From NCBI GenBank assembly GCA_017744495.1, contig JAGIBE010000213.1:95491-156177 (forward strand): a stretch of 60,687 nt of DNA, read 5' to 3'. The position numbers and the translations under genes are program-made. Source of the DNA: Caulobacter sp. Lineage in GTDB: Bacteria; Pseudomonadota; Alphaproteobacteria; Caulobacterales; Caulobacteraceae. Under the pieces are notes generated by a model. It saw only the letters and a program-made list of their open reading frames with translations. It was not told the origin of the DNA and made no database searches. This document shows positions 1 through 8,282 of this stretch, one piece after another (the first letter of the stretch is position 1; every line of letters begins with the position of its first letter).

Positions 1-143
1 CCGGATCGATCGCCAGCGGCGTCAGCAACGGAAAGATGTTGTGCAGGAAATAGTCTTCGATCCAGCTTGCCTCGGCCTTGGTCACATCGCGGCCATCGAC
101 CAGCACGATGCCGGCGGCGCCGCGGGCGGCGAGCAGCCGCGCC
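1..143 (-). CDS. ppk: Polyphosphate kinase (PPK1) internal fragment
   Basis: The reverse complement is open to the window edge. It contains the stretch [19 protein letters not shown], which matches the conserved PPK1 segment that normally continues into AHPFPFIPN. PPK1 makes polyphosphate from ATP. Only about 47 residues are visible; the C-terminal side would lie left of the window. The upstream coding part is missing because the sequence passes into a transporter gene on the other strand near 115-145. Identification rests on one conserved motif recalled from the family. The fragment is probably half of a chimeric junction rather than a working gene end. Confidence 0.7.
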
Positions 144-1610
144 GTCGCCGCGTCGCTCAACGACGTGCAGGCGGGCCTCTCGGCGGGTCCCGACGAGATC
201 AGCTGGGTGCAGACCGGCTACCTGATGGCCGAGCTGGTGATGATCCCCTTCGCCGCGTTCCTGGCCCAAAGCCTGTCGACGCGGTGGCTGTTCGCCCTGT
301 CGGCCGGGCTCTTCACACTGTCCTCCGCCCTGTGCGGCATGGCCTGGGACATCGACTCGATGATCCTGTTCCGGGTGCTGCAAGGCTTCACCGGCGGAGC
401 CATGGTGCCGACGGTCTTCGCCACGGGCTTTGCGATGTTCTCTGGACCGCAACGGGCGATGATCCCGGCGATCCTGGGCATGGTCTCGGTGCTGGCCCCG
501 ACACTGGGCCCCACGGTCGGCGGCTGGCTGACCGAAGCTGTCGGCTGGCGCTCGATCTTCTACATCAACATCGTGCCCGGGGCCTTGGTCACCATCCTGG
601 CCATCAGCGTCATCAAGGTCGATCGCCCCAAGCCCGAGATGCTGAAGACCATCGACTATTCGCATCTGGCGGCGATGGCCGTGTTCCTGGGCGGACTGGA
701 ATACGTGCTGGAGGAAGGGCCGCGCCAGCAGTGGTTCGAGGACACCACCATCGCCATCGCCGGTTGGGTGACGCTGGTGGCTTTCGTCCTGTTCGTCGAG
801 CGCTCGTTCCGGTCCGGAGGGCCGGTCGTGAAGCTCTCGCCATTCCGCAAACCGACTTTCGTCTTCGCCTGCGTGTTCAATCTGGTGATCGGCTTTGGGC
901 TTTATTCCTCGACCTATTTGATCCCGGTCTTCCTGGGTCGCGTGCGCGGCTATGACAGCCTGGAAATCGGCACCACGGTCTTTGTCACCGGCATCGCCCA
1001 GATCCTGTCGACGGTGATCGCGGCGCGGCTGTCGACGCGAGTCGATCAGCGGATCGTGGTGACAGCGGGCCTGTCATTGTTCGCCGCGGCGCTGTGGCTG
1101 ACCTCACACATGACCAGCCAATGGGGATTCATGGCCCTGCTGGCCCCCCAAGCGCTTCGTGGTTTTGCGATCATGCTCTGCATCGTTCCCAGCGTGAACA
1201 TGGCCCTGTCAGGTTTCGAGATGGCTGAGCTGCGTTACGCCTCGGGCCTGTTCAACCTGATGCGCAATCTCGGTGGGGCGATCGGCATCGCGGTCGTCAA
1301 CACTTGGCTAGGCGATAACGCCCGTATTCACGTCGCGCGCTTCGGCGAGGCGCTGGGCGAGGCTGGCCGCTCGAGCAACACGGCGCTGGAGACCCTGGCC
1401 GCCCGCATCGCCGAGCGCACGCCCGACGCCGCCGAGGCCGCGCTGGTCCTCCAGGGCGAGCTGGCCAAGGTGGTCGGTCGAGAGGCCCTGACGCTAGCCT
1501 TCAACGACGTCTTCCGGGTGATGGCCGGCCTCTTCTTGCTGGCCCTGGTCATGGCCCCGTTCTGCAAGCCCCCGCCCCTCGCGTCGAGGCCGCCGCCTGA
1601 CGCCCACTGA
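78..1610 (+). CDS. DHA2-family MFS drug transporter, 5'-truncated
   Basis: This is a multidrug-efflux-type major facilitator of the 14-helix DHA2 (EmrB/QacA) class in the inner membrane. Family-like sequence starts at [11 protein letters not shown] (about nt 144) and continues as [14 protein letters not shown], the helix 2 region, then [16 protein letters not shown] and [23 protein letters not shown], with many hydrophobic helices to the C-terminus. Relatives carry a first helix ending in a LDIQIVA-like motif just before this point; it is absent and replaced by low-complexity codons antisense to the ppk fragment. The open frame begins at 78, but no convincing start or ribosome site exists, so the N-terminus is probably lost and transport function doubtful. 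The stop is TGA at 1608-1610. Confidence 0.75.
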   Translation: MVTSRPSTSTMPAAPRAASSRAVAASLNDVQAGLSAGPDEISWVQTGYLMAELVMIPFAAFLAQSLSTRWLFALSAGLFTLSSALCGMAWDIDSMILFRVLQGFTGGAMVPTVFATGFAMFSGPQRAMIPAILGMVSVLAPTLGPTVGGWLTEAVGWRSIFYINIVPGALVTILAISVIKVDRPKPEMLKTIDYSHLAAMAVFLGGLEYVLEEGPRQQWFEDTTIAIAGWVTLVAFVLFVERSFRSGGPVVKLSPFRKPTFVFACVFNLVIGFGLYSSTYLIPVFLGRVRGYDSLEIGTTVFVTGIAQILSTVIAARLSTRVDQRIVVTAGLSLFAAALWLTSHMTSQWGFMALLAPQALRGFAIMLCIVPSVNMALSGFEMAELRYASGLFNLMRNLGGAIGIAVVNTWLGDNARIHVARFGEALGEAGRSSNTALETLAARIAERTPDAAEAALVLQGELAKVVGREALTLAFNDVFRVMAGLFLLALVMAPFCKPPPLASRPPPDAH

Positions 1611-1921
1611 ACCGAACAAAGCGTGGCCGTCATTATGGCCCCTTTCGGGTCTGTAGAGAAAGTTGAGCTGTCGCAACACCTGACACGCCTCGCTTATCCG
1701 CACCTGCGAACTTACGATCGAAAATCACGTCTTCGCCGCAACCTTTGCCGTAGCGAACCGTTGTGCGCGCACGCCGGTTGGCGTGAAGGGGCGTACGTGG
1801 CTATCAAACAGACTGATCGGGAGTCCGCCGGAGCGCGCTCGTCGTCGAGCGCGCTCGCTCGGCCCGTCGAATCCGGCCAAGGCCGTCAACGCCCGCCTCG
1901 CCGCGCCGGCCACCGCATTTC
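1611..1921. other. Intergenic region upstream of the hybrid kinase operon
   Basis: There are 311 bases without a supported gene. The open frames here are rich in Arg/Ser/Ala and have no recognisable domains. The region should hold the promoter of the four-gene signalling operon. Its clearest structure is the 26-base hairpin at 1831-1856. No confident -35/-10 pair was identified. Confidence 0.6.
1831..1856 (+). promoter_or_regulatory. Perfect 10-bp hairpin before the kinase operon
   Basis: Two copies of the self-palindromic GAGCGCGCTC (1831-1840 and 1847-1856) are separated by GTCGTC, giving a perfect 10-bp stem with a 6-base loop. No T-run follows, so an intrinsic terminator is not well supported. 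It lies 65 bases before the GTG start of the hybrid kinase and could be an operator or leader hairpin. The same decamer recurs once at 12613-12622 near the autotransporter promoter. Confidence 0.45.
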
Positions 1922-4900
1922 GTGAGTTTCAAGAGTCCCATGCCCGCAGCCAAACCGCGCGCCGCAGCCTCCGGCCGGTCGAACGTCGAGATCTGGAGCA
2001 GCCTGGCCCTGGCGCTGGTCCTCGCCTTCTTCCTGATCAGCGGCGCCATCGCCTATCGCAACATCGAGGTGCTGCGGACCAACAACCAGCTGATCATGCA
2101 CACCCACAAGGTGCTGATCGCGATCGACGAACTGCTCTCGACCGTCCAGGACGCCGAAACCGGGCAGCGCGGCTATCTGCTCACGGGCAACGACCGATAC
2201 CTCGAACCCTATGAGCGCGCCGTCGCGGACGTCGCCGCGCGTGTCGAAACGGTCGCGACCCTGACCCGGGACAATCCCACCCAGCAGGCGAACCTGGTTC
2301 CGTTGCGCCGTCACATCAACACCAAGCTCACCGAACTCAAGGAGACGATCGATCTGCGCCGGAACGCCGGCGCCCAGGCCGCCTTCTCGGTGGTGGCCAC
2401 GGACCGGGGCAAGGCGGCGATGGACGCGCTTCGCACCCAGCTCGACGTCATGCGGCAAGAAGAGGCGCGCCTGCGCGTGGCCCGCATCGCCGAAATGGAT
2501 GAGGTCTACACGACCGCCATCACCAGCGGCGTGTTGTCGGGCTTGCTGGGCGCCGTGCTGACGGTCGCCGTTTTTGTCCTCATCCGCCGCGCCGCCAGCG
2601 CCCGCGCCCGGCAGGAGTGGCTGCAATCGGGCCAGATGGGTTTGTCGGAAGCCATGATGGGCGACCAGTCGGTCGAGGACTTGGCCGACAGCATCCTGTC
2701 GTTCCTGGCCAGATATCTCGGCTTCCAGGCCGGCGCGGTGTTCAAGGGCGAGCAAGGCCACTTCCAACGCGTGGCGGCCTTGGGCGTGAGCGCTGACGCC
2801 AACACGCCCCTGCGCTTCGACCTGAAGGAGGGCCTGCTCGGCAAGGTCGCGGCCGACGGCCGCTCCACGATCGTCCGCGACGTACCCGAAGGCTACATGA
2901 CTATCGGATCGGCTCTGGGCCAGGACAAGCCCAGGCATCTGGTGCTGATCCCCACGCACGCCGACGAGAACGTCAACGCAGTGATCGAGATGGGCTTCCT
3001 GCATGCCGTCGACGATCAGGTTCTTGAACTGCTGGACCAGGCTTCGGACGCGATCGGCATCGCCCTGCGCTCGGCGCGTTATCGCTCTCAGCTGAAGAAC
3101 GCTCTGGAAGAGACCCAGCGCCAGGCCGAGGAGTTGCAGGTCCAGAGCGAGGAGCTGCGGGTCTCGAACGAGGAGCTGGAGGAACAGGGCCGCGCGCTGA
3201 AGGAGTCCCAGATCCGGCTGGAGCAGCAGCAAGTCGAGCTGGAGCAGACCAACAGCCAGCTAGAGGAGCAGGCCCAGACCCTGGAGACCCAGCGCGACGA
3301 ACTCGAGCGCACAGGCGCCGCCGTCGCTCTGAAGGCCCGCGAACTGGAACAGGCCAGCCAGTACAAGTCCGACTTCCTGGCCAATATGTCCCACGAGCTG
3401 CGCACGCCGCTGAACTCGTTGCTGATCCTGTCCAAGCTGCTCAGCGACAACCCCGAGGGCAATCTCTCGGCCGAGCAGGTGCGGTTCGCCCAGACCATCG
3501 AGTCGTCGGGCAACGACCTGCTGACCCTGATCAACGACATCCTGGACCTCTCGAAGATCGAGGCGGGCCACGTCGAGGTGCATCCGGAGGCCGTGGCGCT
3601 GAAGCGCCTAGTCGGCGACCTGCGCCAGCTGTTCCAGCCCGTGGCTGACGAACGCGGCCTGGCGTTCGACATCCACGTGGCGGATGGATGTCCCGCCACG
3701 ATCGAGACCGATCGCCAGCGCCTCGAACAGGTGCTGAAAAACCTGCTGTCCAACGCCTTCAAGTTCACCGAGAAGGGCGGTGTCCGCCTGGAGATCCCCC
3801 CCTCGGCCGACGGGGACATCGCCTTCGCGATCACCGACACCGGCATCGGCATCTCGCGTGAACAGCAGGAGAGCATCTTCGAGGCCTTCCGCCAGGCCGA
3901 CGGCACCATCAGCCGCAAGTACGGCGGAACGGGCCTGGGCCTTTCCATCTCGCGCGAGCTTTCGCGCCTGCTGGGCGGCGCGATCAGCCTGGAGAGCCAG
4001 GCGGGCAAGGGCAGCACCTTCACCGTCGTCGTGCCACGGACATACGACGCGACGCGCGTCGCCGCGCGCGAACCGTCCGTCAGGATCGAGCCGGCGGCTT
4101 CGCCGCTTCCGGCGCCGCACGCCCCCCGCCCCACTCCCCTGCCCCGCACGGTCGACGACGACCGCGACCACCTGGCCGGCTCGCGACGCGTGCTGCTGGT
4201 CATCGAGGACGACGACAAGTTCGCCGCCATCGTGCGCGACCTTTCGCGCGAAATGGGCTTCCAGACCCTCGTCGCCGGCACCGCTGAGGAGGCCTTGAAA
4301 CTGGCTCGGCAGTTCAAGCCCAGCGCCGTGGTCCTGGACGTGGGCCTGCCCGACGAGTCAGGCCTGATGGTCCTGGATCGCCTCAAGCGCGACGACGCGA
4401 CCCGGCATATCCCGATTCACGTCATCTCGGGCTCAGACCACATCCAGACCGCCCTCTCGCTGGGGGCGATCGGCTACCGGGTCAAGCCGGTGAAGCGAGA
4501 CGAACTGGCCGAGGTTCTCAGGACCCTGGAGTCCAAGCTGGCCGGCGCCCCGCGCCGGGTGCTGATCGTCGAGGATGATCCCGTGCAGCGCGAAGCGGTC
4601 GGGAGGCTCCTGTCGTCCGGCGACGTCGAGACGGTAGGCGTGGGCACCGCCGCCGAATGCCTCGAACAGCTGCGGGCCGAAACCTTCGATTGCATGGTGC
4701 TGGACCTGTCGCTGCCGGACGCTTCGGGCTTCTCCCTGCTGGAGACTCTCAGCCAAGACGGCGAGATCACCTTCCCGCCCGTCATCGTCTATACGGGCCA
4801 CGACTTGTCGTCCGACGACGAGCAGCGGCTGCGCCGCTATTCCAGCTCGATCATCGTCAAGGGCGCCAAGTCGCCCGAGCGGCTGCTCGACGAAGTCTCG

Positions 4901-5371
4901 CTGTTCCTGCACCAGGTGGTGTCGGAACTGCCGCCCGAGCAGCAGAAGATGATCCAGAAGGCGCGCAACCGCGACGCCATGCTGGAGGGGCGGCGTGTCC
5001 TGATCGTCGAGGACGACATCCGCAACGTCTATTCCCTGACCAACGTGCTGGAGCCGCGCGGCGCGATCATCGAGATCGCCCGCAACGGCCAGGAGGCGAT
5101 CGACGCTCTGAACCGGTCCGCCGAGGATCCCGCCGGCGCGATAGACCTGGTGCTGATGGACGTGATGATGCCGGTGATGGACGGCCTGACCGCCGCCCGC
5201 CAGATCCGCGACGACGCGCGCTGGAGCAAGCTGCCGATCCTGATGCTGACGGCCAAGGCCATGCCCGACGACCAGGAGCGCTGCATCGCCGCCGGGGCCA
5301 ACGACTACATGGCCAAGCCCATCGACGTGGACAAGCTGCTCTCGCTGGTCCGGGTCTGGATGCCGAGGTAG
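1922..5371 (+). CDS. CHASE3-GAF hybrid histidine kinase with three receiver domains
   Basis: A 1149-residue membrane hybrid sensor kinase. Visible order: helix about 27-45; periplasmic CHASE3 domain with the ETGQRGYLLTG signature; second helix about 198-217; GAF domain about 240-385; a long Glu/Gln-rich coiled coil about 388-485; HisKA with ANMSHELRTP (phospho-His about 491); HATPase with DTGIGI and GGTGLGLSIS; then three receivers starting near VLLVIEDDD, VLIVEDDPV and VLIVEDDIR, each with a phosphoacceptor Asp. The start is GTG 1922; an ATG at 1940 is an alternative. It heads an operon with CheR, CheB and a receiver-kinase, so CheR/CheB may act on its coiled coil. That link is inference from context. 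Confidence 0.9.
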   Translation: MSFKSPMPAAKPRAAASGRSNVEIWSSLALALVLAFFLISGAIAYRNIEVLRTNNQLIMHTHKVLIAIDELLSTVQDAETGQRGYLLTGNDRYLEPYERAVADVAARVETVATLTRDNPTQQANLVPLRRHINTKLTELKETIDLRRNAGAQAAFSVVATDRGKAAMDALRTQLDVMRQEEARLRVARIAEMDEVYTTAITSGVLSGLLGAVLTVAVFVLIRRAASARARQEWLQSGQMGLSEAMMGDQSVEDLADSILSFLARYLGFQAGAVFKGEQGHFQRVAALGVSADANTPLRFDLKEGLLGKVAADGRSTIVRDVPEGYMTIGSALGQDKPRHLVLIPTHADENVNAVIEMGFLHAVDDQVLELLDQASDAIGIALRSARYRSQLKNALEETQRQAEELQVQSEELRVSNEELEEQGRALKESQIRLEQQQVELEQTNSQLEEQAQTLETQRDELERTGAAVALKARELEQASQYKSDFLANMSHELRTPLNSLLILSKLLSDNPEGNLSAEQVRFAQTIESSGNDLLTLINDILDLSKIEAGHVEVHPEAVALKRLVGDLRQLFQPVADERGLAFDIHVADGCPATIETDRQRLEQVLKNLLSNAFKFTEKGGVRLEIPPSADGDIAFAITDTGIGISREQQESIFEAFRQADGTISRKYGGTGLGLSISRELSRLLGGAISLESQAGKGSTFTVVVPRTYDATRVAAREPSVRIEPAASPLPAPHAPRPTPLPRTVDDDRDHLAGSRRVLLVIEDDDKFAAIVRDLSREMGFQTLVAGTAEEALKLARQFKPSAVVLDVGLPDESGLMVLDRLKRDDATRHIPIHVISGSDHIQTALSLGAIGYRVKPVKRDELAEVLRTLESKLAGAPRRVLIVEDDPVQREAVGRLLSSGDVETVGVGTAAECLEQLRAETFDCMVLDLSLPDASGFSLLETLSQDGEITFPPVIVYTGHDLSSDDEQRLRRYSSSIIVKGAKSPERLLDEVSLFLHQVVSELPPEQQKMIQKARNRDAMLEGRRVLIVEDDIRNVYSLTNVLEPRGAIIEIARNGQEAIDALNRSAEDPAGAIDLVLMDVMMPVMDGLTAARQIRDDARWSKLPILMLTAKAMPDDQERCIAAGANDYMAKPIDVDKLLSLVRVWMPR

Positions 5372-5380
5372 TCGTCCGCC

Positions 5381-6205
5381 GTGTCCGAAACGATCGAAGA
5401 CCTCGAGATCCAGCTGCTGCTGGAGGCGCTGTACCAGCGCTACCACTACGACTTTCGCCACTACGCCCGCGCGTCGATCAAGCGACGGCTGACCCAGGCG
5501 CGCGGACAGTTGGGGTTCCCGACTATCTCCGCGCTGCAGGACCGCGTCCTGCACGACCCGGCGATGCTGCCCCGGCTGCTGGACTTCCTGACCGTCCAGG
5601 TCAGCGAGATGTTCCGCGACCCCTCCTATTTCCGCGCGCTCCGTGAGCATGTCCTGCCGCATCTTCGCACCTATCCGTCGCTGAAGGTCTGGATCGCCGG
5701 TTGCAGCGCGGGCGAGGAGGTCTATTCCCTGGCCATCCTGTTCAAGGAGGAAGGCCTCTACGACCGGACGATCTTCTACGCGACCGACATCAATCCCGAG
5801 GCGCTGGCGGAGGCGGAGGCCGGAGTCTACGCCCTGGATCGGATTCGCAAGTTCACCGAGAACCACCAGAAGTCGGGCGGCAAGTCGTCGCTGTCGGACT
5901 ACTACACGGCCGCCTACGGGCGCGCGGCGTTCGACAAGGGCCTGCGCAGCCGCGTGGTCTTTTCCGACCACAGCCTGGTGACCGATGCGGTGTTCGCCGA
6001 GATGCACCTGATCTCCTGCCGCAACGTGATGATCTATTTCGACCGCACGCTGCAGGACCGCGCGATCGGCCTTTTCCGCGGCTCCCTGACCCGCAAGGGG
6101 TTCCTAGGGCTGGGCTCGAAAGAGAGTCTTCGCTTCTCGTCGCACGCCAGCGCCTTCGCCGAATTCCTGCCAGGCGAAAAAATCTATCAGAAGCGCGAGC
6201 CATGA
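5381..6205 (+). CDS. CheR-type protein-glutamate methyltransferase
   Basis: A 274-residue CheR-family SAM-dependent methyltransferase that would methylate glutamates on a sensor protein. The N-terminal helical domain includes the basic stretch HYARASIKRRL. The Rossmann SAM site reads WIAGCSAGEEVYSLAIL, followed by YATDINPEAL, and the C-terminal LISCRNVMIYFD motif is intact. The GTG start lies 9 bases after the kinase stop, and the stop overlaps the next start as ATGA, indicating translational coupling. No chemoreceptor, CheA or CheW is present nearby, so the substrate is probably not a classical MCP; the upstream kinase is the obvious candidate by inference. Confidence 0.9.
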   Translation: MSETIEDLEIQLLLEALYQRYHYDFRHYARASIKRRLTQARGQLGFPTISALQDRVLHDPAMLPRLLDFLTVQVSEMFRDPSYFRALREHVLPHLRTYPSLKVWIAGCSAGEEVYSLAILFKEEGLYDRTIFYATDINPEALAEAEAGVYALDRIRKFTENHQKSGGKSSLSDYYTAAYGRAAFDKGLRSRVVFSDHSLVTDAVFAEMHLISCRNVMIYFDRTLQDRAIGLFRGSLTRKGFLGLGSKESLRFSSHASAFAEFLPGEKIYQKREP

Positions 6206-6777
6206 ACGTGACCTCCTCCAGCACGGTGGTGATCGGCGCCTCGGCCGGCGCCGTCCAGGCGCTTCTGGCCGTCCTGCCCACCCTGCCCGCCGGCTTCACC
6301 GCGCCCGTACTGGTGGTGGTGCACGTGCCGCCGGACCGCGACAACGTGCTGGTGCCGCTGCTCCAGGCCAAATGCCGCCTGACGGTCAAGGAGGCCGAAG
6401 ACAAGGAGGCGCTCGCGCCCGGCGTGATCTACTTCGCGCCCTCGGACTATCATCTGCTGGTCGAGGCCGACCGCACGCTGGCCCTGTCCACCGACGAACC
6501 GGTCAACTATTCGCGCCCGTCGATCGACGTCCTGTTTGAGAGCGCGGCTGACGCGTATGGCGAGAACCTGGTCGGCGTCATCCTGACCGGAGCCAATCAT
6601 GATGGCGCCGCGGGGCTGAAGGCCGTGGTCGAGGCGGGCGGCGTCGCGATCGTCCAGAGCCCGGCCGAGGCCTATGCGACGCCCATGCCCCACGCCGCGC
6701 TGCAAGCCAGCCCTACCGCCCTGATCATGAACCTCGATGCGATCGCATCGTACCTGTCGAGTTTGGGAGCCGCATGA
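6202..6777 (+). CDS. CheB-type methylesterase without receiver domain
   Basis: A 191-residue stand-alone CheB esterase domain that removes methyl groups added by CheR. The catalytic triad can be placed: Ser14 in GASAG, His41 in VVVHVPP, and Asp134 in TGANHDGAAG. Classical CheB has an N-terminal receiver that controls the esterase; here it is missing and the ATG overlaps the CheR stop, so the domain is natively alone. Its stop overlaps the ATG of the following receiver-kinase, so that protein or one of the three receivers of the hybrid kinase could supply control. The start was chosen because the overlap fits and the Ser motif lies close to the N-terminus. Confidence 0.88.
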   Translation: MNVTSSSTVVIGASAGAVQALLAVLPTLPAGFTAPVLVVVHVPPDRDNVLVPLLQAKCRLTVKEAEDKEALAPGVIYFAPSDYHLLVEADRTLALSTDEPVNYSRPSIDVLFESAADAYGENLVGVILTGANHDGAAGLKAVVEAGGVAIVQSPAEAYATPMPHAALQASPTALIMNLDAIASYLSSLGAA

Positions 6778-7946
6778 CGAGCGCGGAAAAGCCTATCAAC
6801 TTCCTTCTGGTCGACGACCTGGACGAGAACCTGCTGGCCCTCGAGGCTCTGTTGCAGCGCGAGGGCCTGACCTGCCTGAAGGCGCGCTCGGGTGAGGAAG
6901 CCTTGGAGCTCCTGCTGGTGCACGAGGTGGCCCTGGCGCTGCTCGACGTGCAGATGCCGGGCATGGACGGGTTCGAGCTGGCCGAGTTCATGCGCGGCAG
7001 CGAGCGCGCGCGTCACATCCCGATCATCTTCGTCACCGCCGGCGCCGCCAGCAACCAGCGCCGGTTCCGAGGCTACGAAGCCGGCGCCGTAGACTTTATC
7101 CAGAAGCCGATCGAGGCCCATATCCTGCGCAGCAAGGCCAACGTCTTCTTTGAGCTCTTCAAGCAGCGCCAACAGCTCGAGGCCCAGCGCGACGAACTGG
7201 AGGCCGCCGCCAACGCCCTGCGGCGCGCCGATCGGCACAAGGACAGCTTCCTGGCGGTGCTGGCTCATGAACTGCGCAATCCGGTCGCGGCCCTCAGCGG
7301 CGGCCTGCATCTGCTCAAGAAGGACATTCCGCCCGAACGGGCCAAGGACATCCGATCGCGCATGGACCGGATGCTGGAGCATCTGACCCATCTGGTCGAT
7401 GATCTTCTCGACGTCTCCCGGGTCAGCCAAGGCAAGATTTCGCTGAAGATGGAGCGAGTCGAACTGAGCGACGTCCTACGCTCGGCGATCGAGGCCAGCC
7501 AGCACAATCTCGACGCCGGCGACCATGAGTTCGTCGTCAATATCCCGGCCGCCCCGGTCTGGCTGTACGCCGATCACACCCGCCTGGCCCAGATCGTCGC
7601 CAATCTGCTCAACAACGCCGCCAAGTACACGCCCTCGGGCGGCAAGGTTTCCCTGTCCGCCGCTGTCGACGAAGGCGTCGTCCGCATCGTCGTCTCGGAC
7701 ACCGGCGTTGGCATACCGCCCGAAATGCAATCGAAAATCTTCGAGATCTTCGCCCAGGTCGAAGACCATCTCGCCAAGGCGCAGGGCGGCCTCGGGATCG
7801 GGCTGGCTCTGGTCAAGCAGCTCGTCATGCTTCATGGCGGCTCCATCGCCGTGGAGAGCGCCGGCCCGGACATGGGCGCCACCTTTACCGTAAGGTTCCC
7901 GTCACTGCTTGAGCCTTCGCGCAGTCCAGGCAGCCCCGGCAATTAA
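6774..7946 (+). CDS. Response regulator-histidine kinase fusion (REC-HisKA-HATPase)
   Basis: A 390-residue soluble protein with a receiver first and a kinase second. REC (about 9-125) has FLLVDD, LLDVQMPGMDGF and a conserved Lys in FIQKPIE. A short coiled linker leads to HisKA with LAHELRNPVAAL (phospho-His 165), then an HATPase with NLLNNAAKYTP, VSDTGVGI and a glycine-rich GGLGIGLALVK lid. There are no membrane helices. It could accept phosphate from the upstream hybrid kinase and relay it onward. The ATG overlaps the CheB stop. No DNA-binding output domain is encoded in this operon. Confidence 0.9.
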   Translation: MTSAEKPINFLLVDDLDENLLALEALLQREGLTCLKARSGEEALELLLVHEVALALLDVQMPGMDGFELAEFMRGSERARHIPIIFVTAGAASNQRRFRGYEAGAVDFIQKPIEAHILRSKANVFFELFKQRQQLEAQRDELEAAANALRRADRHKDSFLAVLAHELRNPVAALSGGLHLLKKDIPPERAKDIRSRMDRMLEHLTHLVDDLLDVSRVSQGKISLKMERVELSDVLRSAIEASQHNLDAGDHEFVVNIPAAPVWLYADHTRLAQIVANLLNNAAKYTPSGGKVSLSAAVDEGVVRIVVSDTGVGIPPEMQSKIFEIFAQVEDHLAKAQGGLGIGLALVKQLVMLHGGSIAVESAGPDMGATFTVRFPSLLEPSRSPGSPGN

Positions 7947-8282
7947 GAGGCCGGTCTCCCTTGGTGTTGCCCGTAGATCCCCTAGACCGAGGGATCGATT
8001 GCGCCATGACCAGGCTCTGACATGCCGCCGGAATCACGACGTTCAAAGCCCCGATCGAGGTTGGAGGTGTTGCAGCAACTCGCGCCGATGGCGCAGCAGG
8101 CTTGGACGGCGTTGGTGACAGCTTCCGGCCCTAAGCCAAAAGCTGACCTTACGCGCCTCCAGCGAGCGGCGTCCAAGGCCCCGGGACGAGGCATGGCCCG
8201 CTGACGGCGAAGATCGGTTTCATCGCCGTCTTCGTCTCTGGAGGCGAGCATCAGGGGGCCCACAAGGCGAGCCCCCTGCCGC
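7947..8282. other. Convergent intergenic region after the signalling operon
   Basis: There are 336 bases between the plus-strand signalling operon and the minus-strand autotransporter. A 60-codon plus-strand frame (8022-8204) is basic, lacks a recognisable domain and is not accepted as a gene. Structures seen are a small GATCCC/GGGATC hairpin at 7976-7996 on the operon side and a strong GC hairpin at 8252-8278 on the autotransporter side. Confidence 0.6.
8252..8278 (-). terminator. Terminator-like hairpin after the autotransporter
   Basis: CAGGGGGC (8252-8259) pairs perfectly with GCCCCCTG (8271-8278) across an 11-base loop, beginning five bases beyond the autotransporter stop on the minus strand. 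No strong T-run follows, so termination may be weak or Rho-assisted. Confidence 0.5.

Noticed and set aside
4433-6007. 524-codon minus-strand frame across the kinase-cheR junction
   Set aside because: Spans two well-supported genes and has shadow-type composition.
8022-8204. 60-codon frame between the signalling operon and autotransporter
   Set aside because: Short, basic, no ribosome site or similarity I recognise.
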